Shown piece after piece: positions 21,422-32,295 of a stretch of 41,000 nt of DNA. The DNA is taken from positions 5,563,504 through 5,604,503 of the forward strand of contig RPFO01000022.1 in NCBI GenBank assembly GCA_009746045.1, written 5' to 3'. A program made the translations under genes and the position numbers. Within the stretch, counting starts at the first letter, position 1; each line of letters starts with the position of its first letter. This DNA comes from Mesostigma viride (Eukaryota > Streptophyta > Mesostigmatophyceae > Mesostigmatales > Mesostigmataceae). The notes below the pieces were generated by a model. It worked only from the letters and a program-made list of their open reading frames with translations, searched no databases and was not told where the DNA came from.

Positions 21422-22624
21422 CTACTGGTCACCACCAGGGGCAGCACGCTTCTCACCACGAGGCTCCTTCCGAGACTCTGCAACCGTGGTGTTAATCTCA
21501 ACACCGTCAAAGGAGGCAACCCAGCGACCATCCGTCTTCAAACGCATCTGCACACGCTTCCCTCCCTTTACGTACCCGTCCCGGATGGCCACGACGTTCG
21601 CGTGATTCCAGACCTTGCTCCTTGCCGCCAGCTGTACAGGGGTGTAGTCCTCGTCCATGCTGATGAGGCTGCCCTTGAGCAGGCGACGGGCGCCCATGAC
21701 CCGTTTCTGGTCGTTCACAGTGGCCATGGTGACCAGGACCAGGCCACCTGGGCCTGGCAGGCGGTTTGCCCTTTCAATGGTCACGTGATCGCGCAGCTGC
21801 AGCAACCCCAAGAACATGGGGCCCCGCAAGGCCTCGGTAAGTGCTTGTGCGGTGTCATGCTTGCCCTCCACATTCTTGAGAATGATATTGCGTTGGCGGA
21901 GCTGAGCCACATTCTGTGACGCGACTGCGGTGGCAGCTGACTTAGCCGCCTGGGCGACTATGGCATCCAGGTTCTTCCCCGCCGCATCCGCGAACGTGAC
22001 CCGCTTGGGGGGGGAGGTGGCCATGGCCGCCTTCAATTCCAGCAATGTGGCTTGGGTGACAGCAGAGTTAGCAGCCAAAGACTTGAGCGCACCTTGCACA
22101 GACTTGAGCTCAGAGGTGAGCGCCTGCAGCTCGGTGGAGTCGGCTGCGCCAGCAGGGGTGTCGGCATCGGCCGAGGTGTCGGATGCGGCCGCGATGGTCG
22201 CCAGCGGTTCGCAGAGTTCAGGGCAGCATGTAAAGAGGCAGGAGATGCGTAGCTGGTCGTCGCCCCAGTGCCGATACCCTCGGGGGGTCATCCACAACTG
22301 CGCCGGTGTTGGGGTGGCGAATGTCTTTGTCGTCGGCATATCGAAGTTTGAGGATTTGCAGCACGTTGCCGACCGGCATGGTGAAAATTGCCGCAATGTC
22401 GGCCGGTTGCAGGCGATCGGGGCTTGTATATTTGGTTAAATCAGACGGTGAGGCGGTGACGTTTCAGGCGTGGGGGTAGCCTCGGTGGCCATGGAAGTGG
22501 TTTCCGTGGTACGCGGCTTCTTGGGAGCGGCGGGAGCGGTGCCGGCGAGGGGGCTGCCGGCTGCGGCAAGAACGTCTTCCAGCGAGCGGGTTTCTGGGGC
22601 GGCAGGTGTCGTAGCGGTCTCCAT
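21422..22624 (-). pseudogene. LINE ORF1 (RNA-binding, L1 ORF1p-like), frameshifted
   Basis: From ATG 22624 the frame gives a Pro/Thr/Ala-rich start, then needs shifts near 22450 and 22285 to follow the coding-like sequence (for example LQPADIAAIFTMPVGNVLQ in a second frame, then YRHWGDDQLRISCLF in the first). The rest has a helical LTSELKSVQGALKSL stretch that may be a coiled coil. A segment with IILKNVEG and later DEDYTPVQLAARSKVW resembles the RRM plus C-terminal domain of L1-type ORF1 proteins. It would package the element RNA. Assignment rests on these patterns and on position upstream of ORF2. Confidence 0.6.
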
Positions 22625-22640
22625 AGCTACGGGGAAGATG

Positions 22641-23072
22641 TCGAATGCTGGGCGGGGGGCGCAGCGTGCTATTCACGAAGAGGATGCCGCCATATCGAGT
22701 CGAAAATAGCGATATCTGCTGGGCAGGCCGAGGTCGAGAACGTACGAAATCGGGGACGATAGCTGCCGGAAATTATACCAGCATGTTCGTCGTCAAAAGA
22801 CGAGTCGAATGCAACAAACCCGACTAAATTTCATGGCCTGAGTCGAAAGTTATGAGCATTCTCGGCAGCCATAGCTCGGCATAATTTTCGCGCCTAATTT
22901 CGCCTCACAGATCTATTATTATTCAGTAATTAATCATGCCCCAACCATATAAGTACCGCTGCTGATTTCGATAGTACCGGCTACGCCCCCTTCTAGAGAA
23001 GGTTTCAGCCGTGTTCAGCCCGTCTCACGGTGCGAGACTGAACAAGTCTCGCGTGCAGACACGTGTGTAGTA
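22641..23072. other. Probable LINE 5' region
   Basis: No coding region is supported. It lies between LINE ORF1 (minus strand) and the SINE-like copy and may contain the 5' UTR/promoter of the LINE. It includes a hairpin-prone stretch near 23020-23052 (GTCTCACGGTGCGAGAC). Confidence 0.4.
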
Positions 23073-23343
23073 CTCCTACACACAGATCTCGAGTGATTTA
23101 TCTAGTACCAAATCCGAAAGGCTTGCATCACTCCCCGGACAGGAGAAATTTTGCGGATGACTGTAGGTGTAAGTTGGCGATGCCATGGTAACCGGAGACG
23201 TCCGTCCTATTGTCAGCAAAATTTGGTGCGAGAGGTCCCCAGTTCGATTCAGGTCGGATTCATTTGTAGATCGCGTTTTCCGCGTTTTCCGCGGCCCGGC
23301 ACTGAACGCAAAGGTTTTCACCTTTGCGGAGTGTCTGATCAGA
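23073..23343 (+). mobile_element. SINE-like tRNA-derived element, copy 1
   Basis: This 271-bp sequence is identical to copy 2 at 29391-29661. It contains TGCGAGAGGTCCC then AGTTCGATTC, which closely follows the variable/T-arm (B box) of plant tRNA-Pro as I recall it. TTGGCGATGCCATGG upstream could be a degenerate A box. The 3' end has a perfect hairpin CGCAAAGG-TTTTCA-CCTTTGCG, then TGATCAGA. No A-tail is present. No clear target-site duplication surrounds this copy. Confidence 0.65.
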
Positions 23344-23344
23344 A

Positions 23345-24184
23345 TATAAGTACGGTCATTACCGCGTTAAGTTGCGATCGACGCCTACTGTTGTTGTGTT
23401 CACCTTTCCTCGGACTTGCAGATTATTTTTTGCAAACAAAACTTACCGACCTCATGCACAATTCTAAGTCCCATGAGAAGGCAGAACCCCCACTTCCCGG
23501 AATCCCGGTGCAGGTACCTAAAATGGGACTATGGACCCGCTGGCGCTGCACCACTTCTTTTGCGAGATCGGAAAATCTCACTTCCCCGCGCGAGGGCGCA
23601 CTTCCAATTTAATTATGTACTCCTACATGCCTCCCATGGATCTTTTACTGGGATTTTTGTGCGGATCCTACGGCTGAGATTCCAGGATTGGGCGCGGCGT
23701 GACCAATTCCAGTCATATTGACGGGCGACGGCTAACATCAAGGAGACAACATGGCCGGGTGTGATGTCTACAGGTTATATGTTACCCCGTCAAGGTTAAC
23801 TTACCTGACGGTTTTACGTACCTGTTCGAGTTCTCCACTTGTCTTCTCAGTCCCGAAACATACTCGTGACAGAGTACGGTTTTCCGTGCTTACGCTTGTC
23901 TTCTCCCACCTGTGGCCTGAATACCTCCGCCACAAGCAGAACCCCCAGAAGCCCAAGGTGTACTGGAGGGGCGGGGACCTGATGATCAACCACAAGATGT
24001 GGTCGCCTCCTACAGGCCCTATACCAGCTGACTCACGAGTTTCATTTAGCCATGTACATGTGTGCCTATGATGTGCCGTGTAACTTTCACGTTTGAGCAC
24101 CGAATTTAGCCGTGAATGTCACAATCGCTTCGTCTTTCTAAGACGCACATGCTGATATAATTTTCCGAAGCTATTACGCAATAT
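23345..24184. other. Inter-element region with an unassigned small ORF
   Basis: An open frame at 23751-24071 (106 aa) starts with ATG in a good context (ACAACATGGCC). It has a coding-like middle (HLWPEYLRHKQNPQKP, then VYWRGGDLMINHKMW) but no recognised family. It may be the remnant of a transposon gene. Nothing else is supported here. Confidence 0.3.
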
Positions 24185-25560
24185 ATGGCGAACAAACGCG
24201 CCTCGACGCAACGCAGCCTGGCGGCTGCGCTCGGCAATGAAAATACGTCTGCAGCTCAGGCTGCAGCTTCGCCATCAGGTCCGGCAGGCAGCGGTGACAC
24301 TAGTCGTGCACTGGTGGTCGTCCAGCAACCTCCCGGGCTTAACGCCTCGCCATCTGCATCGCCTGACCCGGCCAAGCGCACCCGCTCAGCCGACAAAACA
24401 GGAGGGTCTTCACGCCCATCAGAACCGAGCTTTCGGCCCCGGCCTTTCAAGGTCGATGATTACGACTGGGCCAACCCGTCTCCGACCGATGCTATGCGCT
24501 GCATCTTCTTCGGGGACTACGCTTCGCTTTACGACCTGTGCCTTCATCTCCACGACAACAATCGCCTCCTCCCGGACGGCCACCGCTGGCTCCCCATCCC
24601 GCTGCCCGGGTGCACCCGCCCCGAACTCCAGCACGCCATCCTCAACTCCCTTCTCCAGCGCTCCGACGGCGAGATCTGGGCTCCATCCATCTCCGCCCCC
24701 ACACTTCGTTCCATCCTCGCGGAAGCCTTTCAGCAGCACGTGACCCCCCTTGCTGCCGACGTAGCAGCAATGGGTGGCACGCTGGCCACTGAACTTCCTC
24801 ACATTTCCACCGCCGCCGCCTCCACCTCCACTGCCATTTCCGCCTCCACTGCCGACATCACAGCCCAGCTCCTCGACCTCGACCAACGCCTTCAAGCCAC
24901 CGCCACCGCCCTTGAGTGCTTGCATGACACCGCCGGCCTCAGGTGCCGCCCAGGCGGTGAAGGACATCGCTGCCCAGCCGGCACCTGCTGGCCCGGCCGG
25001 TGATGCTCCCTCCACCTGGGCGGACATCATACCACCTCCACCACCTCCACCATCGCGGCACAACTCAAGCAACAAGCCCTCGACCTTCGCGAGGCGGCCG
25101 AGCTCGACAAGCGCAGTCACAATGTCATCGTCTTGAAAGCACCTCGACGGCTCGACCAGCCGGCAGGTGAGACCTCCACGAGCCTCCTTGAGGCATTCAA
25201 GCGCGCCATTCTTGCCGGCCCATGCAACTCACTGGTGAGCTGGACATGTCGGCTGTCCGCCTTCCCCGCGCGCGGGGTAAGGCCGGCCCGGCACCTGTGC
25301 TCCTCACCTTTAAGTACATGGCGGACAAGCTGGCGTTCCTTAAATGCCGCAAGAAGCTCTCGGAGACTCGCTTCACGCTGGACGACGACTTGACCCTGCA
25401 TGGCCCAGCAACAGCGGCGACGCGAGCTTTGGCCGACCTACCTTCAGCTCCGGCAGCGCGCAGGGGGGAAGCCGGTATACTTGAGGGGGGCGGTCATCCA
25501 CGTTGACCACAAGCCCTGGCAACACAAACCTTGGCTACAAATTTCCATCTCCATTCATAT
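24185..25560 (+). pseudogene. Second LINE ORF1 relic, frameshifted, no ORF2
   Basis: ATG 24185 opens 272 residues: an Ala/Pro/Ser-rich head, then a compact block with WANPSPTDAMRCIFFGDY and a Thr/Ser/Ala helical region. Coding-like sequence continues only after shifts near 24938, 25040 and 25215: AQAVKDIAAQPAPAGPAG, KRSHNVIVLKAP (RRM-like start), VLLTFKYMADKLAFLKCRKK and LDDDLT, then RRRELWPTYLQLRQRAGG. This is the RRM plus C-terminal layout of L1-type ORF1 proteins and parallels the ORF1 of the minus-strand LINE. No endonuclease or RT follows, so the 3' part of the element is missing. Confidence 0.6.
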
Positions 25561-27269
25561 CAGTCATCGATCATCCAGAACGACTCGAACACGCGGACAA
25601 GATAACGGCAGGCTCGAGCTACCATGGTCCGGATTCTCCCGATTTCTGGCCTGCGCTGAGTCCAGAGTGAGATCGTACGTTATACGCGTTATACGGTCAC
25701 GGTGGAGTATAATGTATAATACGGTATAATACGGTATAATACGGTATTATACGTTTTCGTACGGACACACTCAGAATACTCTGATTTTACACATTTTAAG
25801 ACACCCACCATCAATCCACATGTTTTTAACACTGTTTTGGACATAATCCAAGGTTGCCCTACCCTCGGCTATACTCTATACGGTGGATATTGTGGACACG
25901 ATCGATGTATTGCATGTAATACTGAGAATGTAAACGTGCGCATGCATAATTGTGTGTATGTATATATATGTGGCTTTATATTGGTTATGTTTACTTGGGT
26001 GCCTTCACTTTGATGCAAGTAATTATATATTTTAATATATATATGTGGCTGTGCATGCACGCAAATACTACAGTAGTATACAATTAATGCATGTAGTATG
26101 TTTGCATGGTGCGATGCTATGTGAATATACTGAGCTGCATGTGACTACAGGTGTGTGACTCGTGGTGTGTATTAATTAATTAATTAACTGAATTAATTAA
26201 TTAATATTAATTAATCTCGTGTCCCCGTTGGGGAACCACGGAGGCTAAACAGGTGGGGATGTGATAAGTAACTCACATATTCTCACCTTCCATACAACAA
26301 CCTTGTTTTCCAGCAGGCTGAAGAGCATGACAGGCGTCTATGAGCTCGCCAGCTCCTTGCAACGGTGATGCCGCTCCCAGGCAGCTAGGGTCCTTGACTA
26401 CGCAATATAGAATGTCTACCGTGTGAAAACCTCCATACAGGAAGCGTAGCAAAGCCAGATAACTGCCCGATCAATTCTGGGTAGCTTTAGGAAGCATGGC
26501 ATACGCAGCGTAAGGAAAACCATTGAAAGCTGCGGAAAATCTGATAGCACAACTGCAACAAGTGGAGAACAAAATAGCAAGAAAAACCCAGAAACGGCGC
26601 AAAAAGTTTCATGCCAGGTTCATTGAGAGCGCAAACAGACTGGGCGGTGACATGCGGCAAATCAACGTACCACGGCCGGCATTATTTCCTACCCAGGCGC
26701 GCAAGAAAAGCCAGCCAGCCATGGATGGATTAACCGCGGATCGCGCAGGCCTGAACGAAATCATTTTAGAAATGACAGGAAATGGCCGCAGATCGAAGAT
26801 GCTTAGGTTATTTTCATGGTGTCCGTTACTAAACGGCTCTTGCTGCATCAAAATAACCCACGAATGTCGAGTTCTACCGTCGCAGGCACACATGCTAGAT
26901 TATTCATCGCGGCCAAATTGACGTTGGATGAGACCCCCGTGCAAATCTGTACCAACAAAGGCAGCGAATTTGCAAATAGTGCAGATCTTGCTATGAAACA
27001 TCATAATAGAACATCACTTTTAACCATCGGCTTAATTTTTTCGCCTGTCGCCCGCTGGATTAGCCATATTTTAACGGAACGCACGTCGCCATGGCCACCT
27101 CCGCACGGTGCGCGCACTGTGCACCACAATGTCAAAATAAGATCGCGTCGAATTGTGAAAGTTCAGACGGGTCAGTACTTAGTAGAGATACGAAATCTGT
27201 GGCTTCAAATCGTTGCCCTGTCGTTCTGGCATCCTAGCCGCGCAAAACGTAAAAAAAACGCGGAAAACA
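25561..27269. other. AT-rich inter-element region
   Basis: Contains tandem TATAATACGG units (about 25700-25755) and a TTAATTAA-rich block (26171-26216) followed by CCCCGTTGGGG, a small palindrome. Open frames at 26523-26921 and 26816-27307 have no recognised domain; the first begins with a Lys-rich helix-like stretch. Possibly transposon debris. Confidence 0.45.
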
Positions 27270-27277
27270 CGGCATTA

Positions 27278-28054
27278 TACACCGTCCGCATTGGAAGTTC
27301 TAACTAAATAATTAGCTTCTGGAAAATGTTCTGGCTGAAAACCATAAAAAAAACAAAAGAAAATTAATTAATTAACTCCGGGGGCTGAGGACTGGACTCA
27401 ACAAACAAACAAACAAAATTAATTAATTAACTCATGTGGGCACGGGGTCGTCGCCCTGTGAGAAAACAAACAAACACTTTATATTATATAAAAGTACATA
27501 AAACCTTCGAAAATACCTTGGACAGGCGGGGAGCATGAAATATCGTGAAAATCGAAAAAAAACCGCGAGACTCAGGCCGAGCGCGGGGTGAGGCGCGAAC
27601 CAAGTGAACCGCTTTTGCATCCAGCAATCCACGCTCTACTGCCTCGGCAGGGCACGTCGGTCGGTACTCAGTAGAGGCTGAGGCCTGAGCGTGTCTACAG
27701 ATGTACATGTAAGATGTACTACTCATGTGCGATACTGGGCCTTGAGCAATTAAATAGGGTATCACTGACCTGAGACCTCCACTGACTATAGCCTGTGGCC
27801 GCCGAAAGGGGGGCCGCCGGGCCGTGTTGGGGACGGCGTGTACCATATCTACCAAACAAACAAAAGAAATTTAATTAAATAAGTACCCAAGTGCCGTGAA
27901 CGGCTGCAGGACAAACAAACAAACAAAAGGTTTTAATTAAATAATAAAAACCCGGGACTCTAACTGGCTCCCCAACAAACAATCCAGGGTTATTCGTAAT
28001 GCAAATACGGCAAAAATTGACCCATAATAACAAACTTCCAATGCGGACGGTGTA
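27278..28054. mobile_element. 777-bp non-autonomous TIR element (MITE-like)
   Basis: Perfect 22-bp terminal inverted repeats (27278-27299 and 28033-28054) begin TACACCGTCC. They are flanked by CGGCATTA (27270-27277) and CGGTATTA (28055-28062), an 8-bp target-site duplication with one mismatch. An 8-bp duplication is typical of hAT-type transposases. The interior has no transposase. It carries several units of CAAA repeats followed by TTAATTAA and a GC-rich 30-40 bp spacer (around 27350-27490 and 27850-27950). Confidence 0.7.
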
Positions 28055-28062
28055 CGGTATTA

Positions 28063-28467
28063 TACTGTTACGTCGCGTAACAATTCGTTGTAGTTACGGA
28101 CGTAAATTAGGTCCTTGGCCTCGGTTGTTCCTAGGTTACGTGCAGTTCTAGTTTGGACATGATTGTCCCCGTAACAGTACTGTGGTATAGTGGGTGCCTT
28201 TGGGCGCCGCGCCGCGTACTATATTAGTGGTCCTTATCCTTTTGTAGAATGTAGTGGACAGGCGTGCATCTGTGCACCTGCTTGTGTTTCTGTGTTTCTG
28301 CAGGCGAGGGCCAGGTCGGCCCGAGCCTGTTGGACCGTTGGTGACCATTTATGCACGTTCCACTCCTTGTGTGGTCACTCGGCGTGTGTTAAATGAATTA
28401 ACACATATAGGCTTGGGTCACGGCAGTGTAGTTGTGTTTCCTTCCTCTTTTCCTGGAGTAAACGGGT
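28063..28467. other. Non-coding stretch before the gag-like ORF
   Basis: It holds small palindromes (GTTACGTCGCGTAAC at 28069-28083; GGACATGATTGTCC) and a TATATTA-type motif near 28220. It could be an LTR or leader of the element whose ORF begins at 28483, but no second copy was found in the window. Confidence 0.3.
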
Positions 28468-28482
28468 TTGATTAAATGGCCT

Positions 28483-28782
28483 ATGGCGTATTACAGTAGT
28501 ACATATGTAAATGCATTGAGATCTGGTTCGTCTCGGTCGTCTTTCGCTAGGGGTGTATATAGAGGCAGCCTCACTAGTTTAGGTAGTATCAGGACAGGTA
28601 GAGGTAGAGGTGGCGGCCGAGGCTTGCGGCGTAACAATGGACTCGGAGGTAGTTTAGATAGAGAGCGAGACGACGATCCTTTGCAACATACGTCATTGAA
28701 TCAACCCTTCCGCGGCTGGGAAAAAGAAGACGACACCTACTTGACAGGTAATGGGCGGGTCGCCGTCAAGCTAGGAGGATAG
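28483..28782 (+). CDS. Small basic Arg/Gly-rich ORF, possible gag-like fragment
   Basis: About 99 residues from ATG 28483, with Ser-rich start, RGRGGGRGLRR (RGG-like, RNA-binding type) and an acidic C-terminal part. No family is recognised. It lies upstream of the decayed RNase H1 N-domain gene on the same strand, and coding-like fragments (such as DAEFLKPDTYDHLALE near 29005) fill the gap, so both may be parts of one broken transposon gene. Confidence 0.35.
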   Translation: MAYYSSTYVNALRSGSSRSSFARGVYRGSLTSLGSIRTGRGRGGGRGLRRNNGLGGSLDRERDDDPLQHTSLNQPFRGWEKEDDTYLTGNGRVAVKLGG

Positions 28783-29163
28783 TGCTGCCTGATTCAGGAC
28801 ACGCCCTGCCTAGACGTTAGACCTGCTCGAAGCGGAAAATCCTTTCGTATATAGCTCCTGTTCCTCGTCCTGTTTCCTTAGAAAGATGGTTTACTGCCGT
28901 AGACAGTTGCTGGTTTTGGTTCGACGATAGAGAGACGGCTAGCGTCTCGTAGATTACCCTTTTTCTGCATCTTGCCTGCTTTGTATTTAGACGACCCTTC
29001 GCCGGACGCAGAATTCTTGAAACCGGATACTTACGACCACCTGGCGCTGGAAACATCGTCCCTACGTGCGTCGTCAATCTGGTTCGGTTTCAGACACCCG
29101 AGATAAGTCGCCTTCTCCTCGTTCTCCTCATTTGACTGCTCAAGACCTACCAGGTGCGTTACC

Positions 29164-29880
29164 ATGAGCCAACGGCGATCTTTTACTGCTCCTTCCCATT
29201 CTTCTAGCGATAATAGTCTAGCTAAATATTACGTAGTGATTACGCCTCAATGGTCCTCCATTTTCCTTTCTTGGTCCGACGCTAGGAAGATCGTTCAGAA
29301 TCGTGTATATAACGTAATTAGGTATAAGAAATTTATGTCCTTTGACTAGAAGCTCAGCAGTTCCTTATAGATCATAGCCAAACAGATTTACTCCTACACA
29401 CAGATCTCGAGTGATTTATCTAGTACCAAATCCGAAAGGCTTGCATCACTCCCCGGACAGGAGAAATTTTGCGGATGACTGTAGGTGTAAGTTGGCGATG
29501 CCATGGTAACCGGAGACGTCCGTCCTATTGTCAGCAAAATTTGGTGCGAGAGGTCCCCAGTTCGATTCAGGTCGGATTCATTTGTAGATCGCGTTTTCCG
29601 CGTTTTCCGCGGCCCGGCACTGAACGCAAAGGTTTTCACCTTTGCGGAGTGTCTGATCAGAAGATTTAGGCCTGCATGTACGCCCTATTCCTCATGGTCG
29701 CCCTCCAGTAGAAGCTCTAGTCTTTGCTACTGTTAATCCACTCACGGTCCTAAATTTACTACTACATTTCGCCACCGCGGAAACCCAATTTATGCGAGAA
29801 TGTGGTTCCGTCAATACGGCGGGGGTTACAAATTCAATTTCGAAGTTCGGCACCGTCGGATACCAGTAAAGCAACACTTG
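29164..29880 (+). pseudogene. Broken gene with RNase H1 N-terminal (viroplasmin-like) domain
   Basis: The frame from ATG 29164 gives a Ser-rich start, then KYYVVITPQW, IFLSWSDARKIVQ and YKKFMSFD. This is the pattern of the RNase H1 N-terminal/caulimovirus viroplasmin domain, which binds RNA-DNA hybrids. A stop follows. In another frame the sequence continues as AQQFLIDHSQTDL, is cut by the SINE-like copy 2, and resumes as GLHVRPIPHGRPPVEALVF up to a TAA near 29869. The domain occurs in RNase H1 and in some retroelements; context suggests the latter. It is a decayed copy because of a frameshift plus the insertion. Confidence 0.55.
29391..29661 (+). mobile_element. SINE-like tRNA-derived element, copy 2, with target-site duplication
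   Basis: Identical over 271 bp to copy 1. AGATTTA precedes it (29384-29390) and follows it (29662-29668), a 7-bp target-site duplication. The host reading frame on the two sides reads TDL and then DLGLHV across the duplicated bases, so the insertion went into pre-existing coding sequence. Confidence 0.75.
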
Positions 29881-30380
29881 TTATCTAGAATCGCGCCATT
29901 TGGCATCAATTGGCCAGTTCTGAAAATTCGATGAAATCTCTAGTCCTTGGTCGAATATTTCCCTCCGATTCCGATGACGAAATTTGAGTACGAATTTCCT
30001 AGTACAGTCCACCGTTTTGTTCAGTTTAGTATATTCCCACGCCGCTTGCTGACCTGACGGAGGCCGAATTCGTACTGAACACTAGCGCAAGTGCGCTCGA
30101 TACTAAAAATTGCTACTTCCGAGATGTCTGACGGAATTCCTGCTAGGTCCATGCTTTGGTACTGGACGGATGCTGAAATTCACTGTGGCTCTGTCCGAAC
30201 GAGGAAAATTGTCAGAAATCTACTCTCGATACGAACGTAACGAAATTTCCAAGTATCTGACGCTCGGAGACCTGCCACCGTTTTCCCCTACTTGACCGAA
30301 CCACATTCCCCGCTAAAACAGGTGTCCTAGGCGGCGAAATGTAGTTAAGGACTTTGTCCTAAATTGTCCTAGAGGTCACT
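29881..30380. other. Decayed coding-like sequence
   Basis: Short open stretches in several frames (for example 30110-30295) resemble protein-coding composition but have no recognisable motif and are interrupted by stops. Probably the tail of the element containing the RNase H1 N-domain. Confidence 0.3.
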
Positions 30381-30389
30381 ATAACCTAG

Positions 30390-30520
30390 GTACCGGGGGG
30401 GGGGGGTCACTATATGGTCCGTACGCCATGTCCACCGTACCCGGTATGATGTACCCGACCCGTGGTACCGGCACATGGTACCCGGATTCCGTACCCGGGT
30501 ACCGGGTATAATGGCGGGAA
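30390..30520. repeat. Cluster of GTACC/GGTAC palindromic motifs
   Basis: About seven copies of GTACC(C)GG or its complement occur in 130 bp, next to a G11 run (30397-30407) and two TCACTATA words. The sequence can fold into alternative hairpins. No coding call is made. Confidence 0.55.
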
Positions 30521-32295
30521 AGTAGGTACCTCGACCAAAAATATAACCGATTTTGGAGCGAAAAAGTGGGTGCGGGAATGAAGTGAGGTGGATATGGCGA
30601 CCTGACAATCGTGGCCGGCGTTTTCACGTGCGTTTATCATTTCGGGCGCCCAGTAGCAAAAACGAAAGGTTGTTAGTTATGCTTAAAGGCTGTGAATATT
30701 TTCTGCGCAAGTTTTTATGTGTAGCGCTGTATCACAGCGGCACAACACAAATGGGTCGCAGATCGCCTGCTCGCGGAGGGTCGATTTTGGCACAAACATG
30801 TTAGTGTATTAGCAATGGTGGTGAGAATCAAGCCAGGAAATTTTTGTGGACGATTGTTATTTTAGTCTGGAGTTTAGAAACGGAGTATTTGACATGGGAG
30901 CGCCTGGGCCGTGATATTCTTGCCCGATTTCCATTGTCGACCATGTTTTAGGGACGTTCAGGCTGGGCAGCGAGCGCACCTTATAGGTCTTCACTTTCGG
31001 TATTTCTTGGACCTAGAACGCAGCACAAGCGTGGTTTATATCATTGTCGAACCGGTCGGCCAGCTTTGGTGCGCTCAGCTCTCGGAAAGCTGACCTCGCT
31101 GCGGATTTCAGCGACTTTTTTGCAACCATCTGGAATGAGGCGACGTAAGTAGCAGGTAAGTGCCGGGTTGTCCTAGATCATGAGTGTAACTGGCAACGCT
31201 GTCGTGGTGTTTTGAGTCAGCCAGCTATGCCTAAAAAGAGGGGACGCTCTCTGTGCACATAACTGTCACACATAGTTGGTTTACGTCATACAATTTTTTA
31301 CGTCTCTATCTTCGTCGTCCGCTGCAGCTAAAACACACATGCGTAAGAGCAGTTTTACTCATGTGTTAGTTATAAACCATTGTCCTATGGCCTGCAGTCG
31401 TTCAGGGTGTTCTCAGACAGTATATACAGTATGGTTTACGTGTTACATGCACGCTGAATTCGCTCACAAAGCGTTGCATGTTAGCACAACGTTGTTTTGT
31501 AACTTGATTTGGCTGCATTCATGTGTTAGTTGCAATGCAAATGCAATGTTTTTTCATCGCTGGGTGGTGGCCAGCATGTCCGTGATGTCAAAGAAGGTTT
31601 GGCATGTGCTTAGAGAAAGTTTACCGCAAGGGGTGGGCCATGTTCAAGCCGGGCAACCTCAGCAACCATGCAACCCTATATTGCATTACCTGCACCATCT
31701 GTGACACCGTTAATCACGCGTATATATAGAGGCAGCCACAGCAGGGTATGGCCTTGTTATACGCTGCCCCGCCATCCCAAGGCCTCGTAGGGTCCCCTAG
31801 CGCTTGTAAGATGCTCAAGGGACCGTGTGGATAGCATGGTCATGCGTTGACAATAATTGGTCCTAATGGTCCTAAAACCCACATTTTGGCCAAATTCGCG
31901 CTTTGAGGTCTGGCAGGTGGCAGGGCCCATTCATGCACTAAATGTAATTATTTGACCCCAGGTTTTTGATGCCAACTAAAAAAGTGTGTTATCTGTCATG
32001 GGAACGAATGCCAGGGTCAAATTTTAATGTTTGCATGTATATATTTTAATTCAAAGTGGTCCTAAATTTAGGACTTTTTCTGGGAAGATTAACACTACCC
32101 CTCCTTCTTCTCCCCCTAAACGGGCTGCATCTGCATCTGCTTCAGATACTCCTCTCACTTTGGAGTTTGGTTCCCTATCCATTACTGTTGTTAAAAAGGA
32201 TTGATTTTAATTTTGTTCCTGCTGCATACCTTCAAGGTTTTTCCTTTTTCCTTTGTTGCTTTCTTCTAGATTCCTATTCCTTTACGTAATTAAAG
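30521..32295. other. Region upstream of the chromovirus
   Basis: No confident gene. A 142-aa frame (31276-31704) has no motif. A short open stretch ending at 32203 (SPPKRAASASASDTP) has coding-like composition and may be a remnant of the element's leader or another gag. A TATATATA-type box lies near 31720. No LTR matching sequence beyond 39870 was recognised. Confidence 0.35.

Larger units (their letters stand above)
16946..22640 (-). mobile_element. APE-type non-LTR retrotransposon (LINE), minus strand, degraded
   Basis: Read on the minus strand the order is ORF1 (22624-21422), a 74-nt spacer, ORF2 endonuclease (21347-19755), an inserted block, reverse transcriptase (18978-17089), a short 3' UTR and a terminal AT simple repeat (TTTAA units, 16946-16982). 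The order ORF1, AP-endonuclease, RT is that of L1/RTE/Jockey-like elements; the exact clade was not assigned. ORF1 is frameshifted and ORF2 is split, so this copy is probably inactive. The 5' boundary is uncertain, and no target-site duplication was found by eye. Confidence 0.85.

Noticed and set aside
23222-23262. Functional tRNA gene
   Set aside because: Only the T-arm/variable region matches well; the anticodon and acceptor stems do not pair properly, so it is a tRNA-derived element and not a tRNA.
23076-23321. 81-aa minus-strand ORF present twice (also 29394-29639)
   Set aside because: It lies wholly inside the tRNA-derived repeat, and part of it is the reverse complement of the tRNA-like arm; duplicated because the element is.
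31276-31704. 142-aa ORF upstream of the chromovirus
   Set aside because: No recognisable motif, no codon bias and no neighbouring evidence; likely chance.
28063-32295. LTRs of the chromovirus or of the gag-like element
   Set aside because: No direct repeat pair could be matched by eye between the upstream region and sequence after 39870; a dot-plot would be decisive.
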